NCBI GenBank assembly: GCA_024405075.1
Contig: JAKSPG010000058.1
Span: forward strand, 1 to 7,568
Reading direction: 5' to 3'
From: Elusimicrobiaceae bacterium
Lineage (GTDB): Bacteria; Elusimicrobiota; Elusimicrobia; Elusimicrobiales; Elusimicrobiaceae
Length of the DNA: 7,568 nt
Under the pieces are notes generated by a model. It was not told the origin of the DNA, ran no database searches, and saw nothing but the letters and a program-made list of their open reading frames with translations. Made by a program: the position numbers and the translations under genes. How positions within the stretch are numbered: the first letter of the stretch is position 1; each line of letters begins with the position of its first letter. Shown here piece by piece: positions 1 to 5,763 of this stretch.

Positions 1-506
1 TCATTGAATTGTTGGTTGTTGTTTTAATTATCGGTATCCTTGCGGCTATCGCCTTGCCGCAATACCAAAAGGCCGTGGAGAAATCACGCGCTACCCAGGC
101 AATCACTTTATTAAAATCAATATACCAAGCGCAGAAAGGATATCAGTTGGCCAACGGAACGTATGCTGGCAACCTGGATGAATTATCTATTGATATTCCC
201 TGGACAGGGACCACCTCTGCCTTAAGCGGCGCTAGCGATTCACGCTCTACGGCCGATTGGGCACTGGATTTAGTAAAGAATGAAGTTGCTACCATCTTGG
301 CCATTACGCGACTAACGGGGAAATACGCCGGAATCAGTTTCCGGTATTATGTGGACGGAACGCTTACCCCGCAAGATACGTTGATTTGCGTGGAACTATT
401 ACAAGGAGCTTATATCTTTGACGGCGAGCAAGGGGACTATTGCCAAAAAGTAGTTCACGGAACGTGGGCACGCACTTCATCCGGTGGATATATTTACAAA
501 CTGTGA
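1..506 (+). CDS. Type IV pilin-like (prepilin-type) protein, 5' end outside window
   Basis: The reading frame is already open at the left edge (first whole codon at 3), so the start is missing. The first visible residues, IELLVVVLIIGILAAIALPQ, are the hydrophobic N-terminal helix of type IV pilins and pseudopilins just after the prepilin peptidase site, with the conserved glutamate at mature position 5. It is followed by the usual YxKAVEKSRA helix extension. About 167 residues are visible. The globular part contains DWALDL, GKYAG and two cysteines (LIC and DYC, 18 residues apart) that could form the C-terminal disulfide loop, and it ends in GGYIYKL. The protein would be processed by prepilin peptidase and assembled into a surface or periplasmic filament. 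Which filament is unknown, since no assembly genes are in the window. The stop TGA at 504-506 lies 4 bases from the convergent birA stop. The C-terminal half matches the truncated gene at the right edge. Confidence 0.9.
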   Translation, partial: IELLVVVLIIGILAAIALPQYQKAVEKSRATQAITLLKSIYQAQKGYQLANGTYAGNLDELSIDIPWTGTTSALSGASDSRSTADWALDLVKNEVATILAITRLTGKYAGISFRYYVDGTLTPQDTLICVELLQGAYIFDGEQGDYCQKVVHGTWARTSSGGYIYKL

Positions 507-519
507 AAAATTATTTCAC
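503..519. repeat. Inverted repeat spanning two convergent stop codons
   Basis: GTGAAA (503-508) and TTTCAC (514-519) are perfect 6-base complements around a 5-base loop. The TGA of the pilin-like gene and the TAA of birA both lie within it. It is the only dyad between these converging transcripts. The stem is AT-rich and has no GC-rich core, so it is at best a weak terminator. Confidence 0.35.
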
Positions 520-1101
520 CGAGGCCAGCCAATAGGCGTACTGTTTCCAAAAGTCGTTAAGTAATTCTTCCAAAAAGAGTTCTTTACTGACTTCTTGCCG
601 GATAAGTTGCTTTACGCTAACAGCCGTTTTTTGTAGTGCACGCGGCAGACAGTTGTTCAAATTCACCCCCACGCCGACCAACATCCACTGGTTATTATCG
701 CTGGTGGCAGAAGTTTCAATCAGTACGCCGCAGATTTTTTTCCACTGCCGGTTTTTGGCATCCCACGCTAACACATCGTTGGGAAGTTTTACTTTTGTTT
801 TGATATCAAATAAACGGTTTAACGTTTGCGCCAATGCTTCACCCGTGCGTACGCTGAGCGATGCGTTACACGCGGCCGGTTTATTTTTCGGGCGTAAAAT
901 CAGTGTGAAATATACGCCACCTTCTTCGGAGCTAAACGCGCGGTCGTAACGCCCGCGCCCGGCTGTTTGGCAACAAGCCAGCACTAACGTTCCTTCCGGC
1001 TCGCCGGACAGGGCCAATTCTTTGGCCAATGTTTGCGTGCTGTCCACGCTTTCCAAGCCGATTACTTTTGTTACTGATTTTACGGTTAATGTATCTTGCA
1101 T
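511..1101 (-). CDS. birA: Biotin--[acetyl-CoA-carboxylase] ligase, catalytic domain only
   Basis: Biotin-protein ligase makes biotinyl-AMP and transfers biotin to the lysine of biotin carboxyl carrier domains, in the cytoplasm. Signatures of the family are visible over 196 residues: SVDST near residue 18, the biotin-adenylate loop AGRGRYDRAF at 47-56, KLPNDV at 105-110 (KWPNDV in most homologues), KKICGVLIE at 121-129 with the expected catalytic lysine at 122, and VGVGVNLN at 142-149. There is no N-terminal helix-turn-helix, so it should not act as a repressor of biotin genes. The protein also seems to end without the usual small C-terminal SH3-like domain, making it shorter than typical monofunctional enzymes (roughly 230-270 residues). 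The ATG at 1101 is chosen because AAGGAAA lies 5-6 bases before it, inside the end of uvrB. The start is only 10 bases past the uvrB stop, so it is probably the last gene of a coaD-uvrB-birA operon. Confidence 0.9.
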   Translation of the reverse strand: MQDTLTVKSVTKVIGLESVDSTQTLAKELALSGEPEGTLVLACCQTAGRGRYDRAFSSEEGGVYFTLILRPKNKPAACNASLSVRTGEALAQTLNRLFDIKTKVKLPNDVLAWDAKNRQWKKICGVLIETSATSDNNQWMLVGVGVNLNNCLPRALQKTAVSVKQLIRQEVSKELFLEELLNDFWKQYAYWLASVK

Positions 1102-1111
1102 AAAATTTCCT

Positions 1112-3100
1112 TTATTTTAATTTCATTTGCCGCAGTTCAAACAAACGGTCGCGCAACTCGGCAGCCAATTCAAAATTAAGTACATCGGCCGCCTGGCGCA
1201 TTTGCTGTTCCAAATCTTTTTCAATCCCTTTGATGTTTTTGGCCGTCGGAACAGGGAGCGACTCGGCCAAAATACCAAACGCACTGGTTTGGGCTTGTTG
1301 TTCAAATTCTTTCAGTTCCACTTCTGCCTTTTGAATCGTTTTGGGCGTGATGTGGTGCTCCTTGTTGTACGCTTCTTGTAATTCACGACGGCGGTTCATC
1401 TCGTTAAGCGCATATTTAATGGAATCGGTTTTTCGGTCAGCATACAAAATAACCTCGCCCCCGGCGTTGCGCGCGGCACGGCCGGAAATTTGAATAAGCG
1501 TAGTGGTGTTACGCAAAAATCCTTCGTTATCCGCACCCAAAATAGCCACCAGCCCCACCTGTGGGATATCAATCCCCTCGCGCAAGAGATTAATGCCAAC
1601 AAGCACATCAAATTTGCCCTGTCTGAATTCTTTTAAAATTTCCACACGGTCCAAAGCGTCAATGTCCGAGTGTAAATAGCGCGTTTTAAGGTTATGCTCG
1701 GTAAAATACGCGCTTAAATCTTCGGCCGTTTTTTTGGTAAGTGCAAGTACCAGGGTACGCTCGTTTTTAGCGATATGTTCGTTGATTTTTTTTACCAAAT
1801 GGTCAATTTGCCCGGCGGTGGGATGCACTTCCACTTTCGGGTCCACCAGCCCGGTCGGGCGGATGACTTGTTCAACGATGTTATTGCCGCATACCGTTAA
1901 TTCGTACGGCCCCGGTGTAGCGGACACAAACACCGTGGACGGCATTAAACTTTCAAACTCCTCAAATTTGAGCGGCCGGTTATCTAACGCGGAAGGCAAA
2001 CGAAAACCAAAGTCCACCAGCATTTGTTTGCGGGCGCGGTCGCCGTTAAACATCCCGCGCACTTGCGGCAGGGCCACGTGCGACTCATCCACCATTAAGA
2101 GAAAATCATCATATCGTTTGAAATAATCAATCAACGTGGAGGGCCGTTCGCCGGGTTTGCGCCCGTCCATGTAGCGCGAATAGTTTTCTATCCCGCTGCA
2201 AAACCCGGCTTGTGTAAGCATTTCCAAATCGTACTCGGTACGTTGTTTCAAGCGGTACGCTTCCATTTCTTTGCCCTGTGCCAATAATTCCGCATGGCGG
2301 ATTTGCAAATCGGCCCGGATTTGCTCCAAGGCGTTTTGGGTATCTTCGTCCGTTGCTACAAAGTGTTTAGCCGGATAAATCCACGCTTCTTTTAGTTCCG
2401 CCAGCACGTTACCCGTAATAGGGTGGATTTCGTAAATATGCGCAATCGTGCGCCCGGCAATTTCAATACGCAGCGCATTTTGGCTATAGGGGGTCATCAC
2501 ATCTACATTCGGGCCGCGCGTGCGGAATTGGCCGGAGGCAAATTCCATTTCGTTGCGGTGATATTGAATTTTGATTAATTGCCCGGAAAGTTGCGCGCGC
2601 GTTAGCTCCATGCCTTGCTTGATGTAAATGCGCATTTCGCGGAAACTATCCGGCGAGCCAATGTTATAAATGCACGAAACGGACGCCACCACAATCACAT
2701 CGTTGCGCGATGTTAATGACGTAGTAGCTTTCAAACGCAGTTTATCAATTTGCTCATTGATGGCGGAGTCTTTTTCAATGTATGTATCAGTTTGCGGAAT
2801 GTAAGCTTCGGGCTGGTAATAATCATAATACGAAATAAAATATTCCACCGCGTTGTGCGGGAAAAACTGTTTAAACTCGGCATATAACTGGGCAGCCAAC
2901 ACTTTGTTAGGCGATAAAATAAGCGTGGGTTTATTGAGCCGTGTAATAACGTTGGCCATGGTAAACGTCTTGCCGGATCCCGTTACCCCCAACAAGGTTT
3001 GGCGTCTTTTGCCCGACATAACGCCCGCACACAAAGCGTCAATAGCTTTGGGTTGATCCCCGGCAGGCTTAAAATTGGAAACGAGTTCAAAACGGTCCAT
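1112..3100 (-). CDS. uvrB: UvrABC excinuclease subunit B
   Basis: UvrB is the damage-verifying helicase-like subunit of nucleotide excision repair: loaded by UvrA, it holds DNA with its beta-hairpin and recruits UvrC. The 662 residues match the normal family length. Visible in order: Walker A GVTGSGKT (38-45), the beta-hairpin segment YYDYYQPEAYIP (91-102), Walker B DESH (338-341), SATPGPYE (393-400), LLREGIDIP (505-513), GRAARN (540-545), and a C-terminal UVR domain (about 625-660) with FELAAELRDRL, used to bind UvrC. Two conserved stretches depart from consensus: GADNEGFLRN where most have DADKEGFLRS, and QISGRAARN where most have QTIGRAARN. Catalytic arginines are kept, so activity is expected. 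The ATG at 3100 is the only reasonable start, because the frame is stopped 8 codons upstream. No clear Shine-Dalgarno precedes it. It lies 32 bases after coaD on the same strand. Confidence 0.98.
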   Translation of the reverse strand: MDRFELVSNFKPAGDQPKAIDALCAGVMSGKRRQTLLGVTGSGKTFTMANVITRLNKPTLILSPNKVLAAQLYAEFKQFFPHNAVEYFISYYDYYQPEAYIPQTDTYIEKDSAINEQIDKLRLKATTSLTSRNDVIVVASVSCIYNIGSPDSFREMRIYIKQGMELTRAQLSGQLIKIQYHRNEMEFASGQFRTRGPNVDVMTPYSQNALRIEIAGRTIAHIYEIHPITGNVLAELKEAWIYPAKHFVATDEDTQNALEQIRADLQIRHAELLAQGKEMEAYRLKQRTEYDLEMLTQAGFCSGIENYSRYMDGRKPGERPSTLIDYFKRYDDFLLMVDESHVALPQVRGMFNGDRARKQMLVDFGFRLPSALDNRPLKFEEFESLMPSTVFVSATPGPYELTVCGNNIVEQVIRPTGLVDPKVEVHPTAGQIDHLVKKINEHIAKNERTLVLALTKKTAEDLSAYFTEHNLKTRYLHSDIDALDRVEILKEFRQGKFDVLVGINLLREGIDIPQVGLVAILGADNEGFLRNTTTLIQISGRAARNAGGEVILYADRKTDSIKYALNEMNRRRELQEAYNKEHHITPKTIQKAEVELKEFEQQAQTSAFGILAESLPVPTAKNIKGIEKDLEQQMRQAADVLNFELAAELRDRLFELRQMKLK

Positions 3101-3132
3101 ATGTATATTGTACTTAAAAGGGTTTTAAGGCA

Positions 3133-3612
3133 TTACGGCTTAATTAATTTTTTAAGCGCGGCGGCTACTTCCGGCGGGACCAGGGAATCCACCTCTGCCC
3201 CGGCGCGCGCGGCTTCCTTTACCGCAGAAGAACTAACATGTTGCAACTCCGGGCGCGTGGGGAAAAACACCGTTTCGGCTTGCGGATAACGGTTCTTATT
3301 AAACGCCGCCGCCGCCAATTCCGGCTCTATGTCCGCCGCACCGCGAAGCCCGCGCACGAGCACCGTTGCACCGCAAGCATGCGCGTAATCAGCCGTAAAA
3401 CCGTCGGCCGTTTCCACGCAAACGCCCGGGATATGCGCGGTGGCTTTTTTCAAAAATTCAATTCGTTCTTCCACACTAAACAGCGGTGTTTTGGCTTCGT
3501 TTTTCATGACCAACACCGTCAGCGCGCCAAATAAATTGGCGGCGCGGGCAATGATATCCAAATGTCCGTTTGTAACAGGGTCAAAACTTCCGGCATATAC
3601 AGCTTTTATCAT
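3133..3612 (-). CDS. coaD: Phosphopantetheine adenylyltransferase
   Basis: CoaD transfers AMP from ATP to 4'-phosphopantetheine to make dephospho-CoA, the penultimate step of coenzyme A synthesis, in the cytoplasm. The 159 residues are the standard length. The nucleotidyltransferase signature is clear: YAGSFDPVTNGHLDII (6-21) with the catalytic histidine at 17, KTPLFS (41-46), VRGLRGAADIEPE (86-98), and the ATP-binding SSSAVKE (127-133). An upstream in-frame ATG at 3642 would add 10 residues. The start at 3612 is preferred because MIKAVYAGSFDP aligns with the family's N-terminus and a GGAG lies about 10 bases upstream. It is the first gene of the leftward coaD-uvrB-birA group and is divergent from the dgt-like gene, with 57 bases between the two starts. 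Confidence 0.97.
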   Translation of the reverse strand: MIKAVYAGSFDPVTNGHLDIIARAANLFGALTVLVMKNEAKTPLFSVEERIEFLKKATAHIPGVCVETADGFTADYAHACGATVLVRGLRGAADIEPELAAAAFNKNRYPQAETVFFPTRPELQHVSSSAVKEAARAGAEVDSLVPPEVAAALKKLIKP

Positions 3613-3645
3613 ACGAAAAACGCTCCGGCCGTCTGGCGGCATGTT

Positions 3646-3671
3646 CTTATATTATGGTATCATAATTTTAT
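3646..3671. promoter_or_regulatory. Divergent coaD/dgt-like promoter region with 16-base dyad
   Basis: The 57 bases between the divergent starts contain one AT-rich block. It includes the perfect inverted repeat ATTATG-gtat-CATAAT (3651-3666). Possible -10 elements are TATTAT (3650-3655) for the rightward gene and TATAAG (complement of 3646-3651) for coaD. No good -35 box is seen for either, so the exact promoters are uncertain. The dyad could be an operator or just two back-to-back -10-like sequences. Confidence 0.4.
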
Positions 3672-4791
3672 GATTAAAAACCCGTTTAGCGATGAAATTT
3701 ATTTACGCCGCACGCATCCGCATACGCCGGATCTGCGCGATGAGTACTTCCGCGACCAAACCAAAATTATCCACTCGCTGCCGTTTCGGCGGTTAAAACA
3801 CAAAACACAAGTGTTTTTTGCCCCGAATAACGACCACATCTGCACCCGCATTGAACACGTATTGCACGTGGCTACCATTGCCGCCACCATTTGCCGCGGC
3901 CTCAATAAAAGCGGCAACTGGCAATTAAGCGAGGACATGGCTTACGCTATCGGGTTAGGACACGATATCGGCCACGCCCCCTTCGGCCACGAGGGCGAAC
4001 GCGCTATCAATGCCTGTGTGGCACCCAAACGGTTTTTACACGAACTTAACAGCTACCGCGTGGTAGAACACCTGGCCAACTACGGCGAGGGGCTTAATTT
4101 AACGTTCGCCGTCAAAGACGGCATCATCTGCCACTGCGGCGAAGATTACGCCAACAACCAACTCCGCCCCGCCGCTGTACCCAACGATTTGGAGCACATT
4201 TCCGGCCGCACGCAAATGCCGTCCACCTACGAGGGGTGTATCGTGCGCCTGGCCGATAAAATCGCCTACCTGGGCCGCGACATTGAGGACGCTATTAAGG
4301 CCGATTTAATTACCGCAGACGACATCCCGCAACAAGTGCGCGAGGAACTCGGAGAGAAAAACGGCGAAATCATTAACACCCTCACGCTGGATTTAATTAA
4401 CCACTCCAAAGACCGGGATTGTATCGGATTTTCTGACGATAAATTTGAGCTTTTATCCCAACTGCGCCGCTTTAATTACGAGCGTATTTACGGTAACGAG
4501 CAGATGCGCCAGCGCAAAGAAACCATCGCCAAATGTATCGCCGATTTGTTTGATTATTTCCACCGGATTTTCGCGCAGTATCAATTTGATTACGAGGCGT
4601 ACGAAAAGGAAGGCAAACAAACGTCGCATAATTTTGCCAATTACATGAAATCCATGCAACGGGTGTACGGGCAGGACCCGACCAAGTTGGATGAAATTAT
4701 TGCCGACTACATCGCCGGCATGACAGACTCTTACGCGCTGGACGTTATGGAAGACGTCATCTTGCCCAGCTCCATTAAATTCCTGCGCTAG
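3670..4791 (+). CDS. dgt: Deoxyguanosinetriphosphate triphosphohydrolase-like HD-domain protein
   Basis: Members of this HD-superfamily group hydrolyse dGTP or other dNTPs to the nucleoside plus triphosphate, controlling dNTP pools. The 373 residues carry the family marks: FRDQTKIIHSLPFRRLKHKTQVF (27-49), TRIEHVLHVA (59-68) with metal-binding histidine 63, the HD pair in LGHDIGHAPFGHEGE (96-110; H98, D99, plus H102 and H107), and LADKIAYLGRDIEDA (194-208) with the fourth metal ligand D196. A helical C-terminal region follows. The substrate cannot be read from sequence, and the gene symbol denotes the family. The frame extends upstream to 3562, but that would overlap coaD and adds no conserved residues, so ATG 3670 is chosen. 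No Shine-Dalgarno is visible before it. If the -10-like TATTAT at 3650 is used, the mRNA leader would be under 10 bases. It converges on the ankyrin-like gene through a shared terminator. Confidence 0.93.
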   Translation: MIKNPFSDEIYLRRTHPHTPDLRDEYFRDQTKIIHSLPFRRLKHKTQVFFAPNNDHICTRIEHVLHVATIAATICRGLNKSGNWQLSEDMAYAIGLGHDIGHAPFGHEGERAINACVAPKRFLHELNSYRVVEHLANYGEGLNLTFAVKDGIICHCGEDYANNQLRPAAVPNDLEHISGRTQMPSTYEGCIVRLADKIAYLGRDIEDAIKADLITADDIPQQVREELGEKNGEIINTLTLDLINHSKDRDCIGFSDDKFELLSQLRRFNYERIYGNEQMRQRKETIAKCIADLFDYFHRIFAQYQFDYEAYEKEGKQTSHNFANYMKSMQRVYGQDPTKLDEIIADYIAGMTDSYALDVMEDVILPSSIKFLR

Positions 4792-4809
4792 CTTACCACA
4801 CATGACACA

Positions 4810-4844
4810 AAAAAATCCCCCGGTCTGACGCCGGGGGATTTTTT
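4810..4844. terminator. Bidirectional intrinsic terminator
   Basis: A 14-base perfect stem pairs 4810-4823 with 4831-4844. Its core is TCCCCCGG / CCGGGGGA with a 7-base loop, flanked by an A-tract on the left and a T-tract on the right. It therefore gives a U-tract to transcripts in both directions. It sits between the stop of the dgt-like gene (4791) and the stop of the convergent ankyrin-like gene (4851), and should end both. Confidence 0.95.
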
Positions 4845-4850
4845 AATAGC

Positions 4851-5486
4851 TTACAGCATTTGTTCAAACAAGTACGGGGCGTTCGTTTGGAAGAAAGTAA
4901 CCACATCGCTCATATTGTTGGCCAAAGCCGCCTGGGCGACGGTGCGGCCGCTGTCGTCCGAAGCTTCCTGGCGCACCAGGGATTTGCGAACATCGGCGGT
5001 TTTCACTAAAGCTCCCCCGCGGTCGCTTACGGCGTTGGCCGCTAAAATGTTCTCTTGCAGGCGGGTCCCGGAATATAACGATTTCCACGTACCCTGTTTG
5101 CCCATGTTGACGTGGTACAGAAGCGGCGTTTCGCCCATATAGTTACGTTGGTTGCGCAGGGAATTAAGCCGCGTTAAATAGTTTTCATCCAGCCGACGCG
5201 CAACGGCCGCTAACGCTTGCAACGTAACCGCATCTTTAGCCAGGTGGAAAACGTTATTGCCGAATTTGTCCGTAGCTTGCAACAACGAGACATCCGTCAC
5301 GGAATTAATGGCATAAATATATCCCTTTTCGGCCGCTTTTAATAAATCGTCCTCGGACGAAATTTTGAACGTATAGCGTTTAATCAGGGCGTCACGGCGG
5401 CTGGTACCGACCGCATCAGACGCAGGGGCCGCAGCCGCGCTTAAAGCAACTACACAAACCAGTAAGATAGAAAATATAGATTTCAT
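4851..5486 (-). CDS. Secreted ankyrin-repeat-like protein of unknown function
   Basis: I do not recognise a specific family. The 211-residue product starts with an apparent signal peptide: MKS, a hydrophobic stretch (residues 4-20), then an Ala-rich region with possible cleavage near residues 20-22. The cysteine at 11 is not in a proper lipobox. The mature part holds at least three degenerate ankyrin-like units: DKFGNNVFHLAKDAVTLQAL (73-92), YMGETPLLYHVNMGK (116-130) and DSGRTVAQAALANNMSDVVTFF (178-199). These follow the G-x-T-P-L-x-x-A ankyrin pattern loosely. Such proteins usually mediate protein binding, and the partner here is unknown. It likely acts outside the cytoplasmic membrane. The ATG at 5486 is chosen because AAGGAG sits 6 bases upstream and the signal peptide begins there. 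The frame stays open further upstream, but that stretch runs into a terminator and a tRNA gene. No clear promoter was found. Confidence 0.78.
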   Translation of the reverse strand: MKSIFSILLVCVVALSAAAAPASDAVGTSRRDALIKRYTFKISSEDDLLKAAEKGYIYAINSVTDVSLLQATDKFGNNVFHLAKDAVTLQALAAVARRLDENYLTRLNSLRNQRNYMGETPLLYHVNMGKQGTWKSLYSGTRLQENILAANAVSDRGGALVKTADVRKSLVRQEASDDSGRTVAQAALANNMSDVVTFFQTNAPYLFEQML

Positions 5487-5532
5487 AGCTCTCTCCTTAC
5501 TGGTAGGATAGGGGAAACGGATTTTTTTACGA

Positions 5533-5585
5533 GGGCCTTTGGACCCACTGAAAAGATTGTTTGGACCTAGGCCTTTTTTGGGCCT
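5533..5585 (-). promoter_or_regulatory. Structured leader with TTTGGACC direct repeat
   Basis: Between the tRNA terminator and the ankyrin-like gene, the 8-mer TTTGGACC occurs exactly twice on the plus strand (5538-5545 and 5560-5567), 22 bases apart, about two helical turns. Two small hairpins are also possible in the leftward transcript: a 5-bp stem with a CAAA loop (5533-5546) and AGGCC/GGCCT with a 7-base loop (5569-5585). Neither has a following U-tract in the reading direction. It could be a protein-binding site or a folded 5' leader. It matches no riboswitch that I know. Confidence 0.3.
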
Positions 5586-5597
5586 TACGGTACCCAT

Positions 5598-5626
5598 AAA
5601 AAAAGCCCCCGGTAAAACCGGGGACT
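5598..5626 (-). terminator. Intrinsic terminator of the tRNA-Gly gene
   Basis: Read leftward, a 9-bp stem (5618-5626 with 5604-5612) includes CCCCGG/CCGGGG and one U-G pair. It has a 5-base loop and is followed by a run of seven T residues (A residues 5598-5604 on the plus strand). It begins 4 bases after the encoded CCA of the tRNA, so it should end the tRNA transcript. Confidence 0.92.
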
Positions 5627-5630
5627 TAAA

Positions 5631-5704
5631 TGGAGCGGGCGAAGAGAATCGAACTCTCGTCTCAACCTTGGCCAGGTCGCGTTCTACCATTGAACCACGC
5701 CCGC
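5631..5704 (-). tRNA. tRNA-Gly (anticodon GCC) with atypical G33
   Basis: The 74-base sequence folds as a full cloverleaf read leftward. Acceptor stem GCGGGCG/CGCCCGC, discriminator U73 and encoded CCA (complement of 5631-5633). D arm GTTC/GAAC with a 7-base AATGGTA loop. Anticodon stem CGACC/GGTTG with one G-U pair. A 4-base variable loop. T arm GAGAG/CTCTT with loop TTCGATT. The 7-base anticodon loop reads TGGCCAA, putting GCC at 34-36 (plus 5670-5672). Glycine identity is supported by the GCC anticodon, U73, G1-C72 and C2-G71. The notable oddity is G at position 33 (plus 5673), where U is nearly universal. An ordinary tRNA-Gly(GCC) has TTGCCAA. It has its own promoter and terminator and appears to be a single-gene transcript. 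Confidence 0.93.
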
Positions 5705-5731
5705 AAAAACGGGGAAACCTGCTCTAAAGAA

Positions 5732-5760
5732 ATTATAACAAATTCCACGGGGTTTGTACA
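5732..5760 (-). promoter_or_regulatory. Promoter of the tRNA-Gly gene
   Basis: Read leftward, TGTACA (5755-5760) matches four of six bases of the -35 consensus. It is followed by exactly 17 bases and a perfect TATAAT -10 box (complement of 5732-5737). The -10 box ends 27 bases before the tRNA's first base, giving a leader of about 20 bases. The -35 box starts only 3 bases past the stop of the upstream membrane-protein gene. Confidence 0.85.
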
Positions 5761-5763
5761 TCC

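Noticed and set aside
1734..2126. 130-codon open frame antisense to uvrB
   Set aside because: It lies wholly within the strongly conserved uvrB gene, its product is rich in Ser/Thr/Arg as expected of a shadow frame, and it has no recognisable motif.
3562..3669. Upstream extension of the dgt-like gene
   Set aside because: It overlaps the coaD coding start on the other strand and shows no conserved residues. Homology begins just after 3670.
4453..4803. 116-codon open frame antisense to the dgt-like gene
   Set aside because: It is a mirror of conserved dgt-like coding sequence with His/Val-rich low-information translation and no ribosome site.
5487..5690. N-terminal extension of the ankyrin-like gene (in-frame ATGs at 5597 and 5690)
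   Set aside because: The extension would be translated from the tRNA gene and its terminator, and would bury the signal peptide. The ATG at 5486 has a clear AAGGAG.
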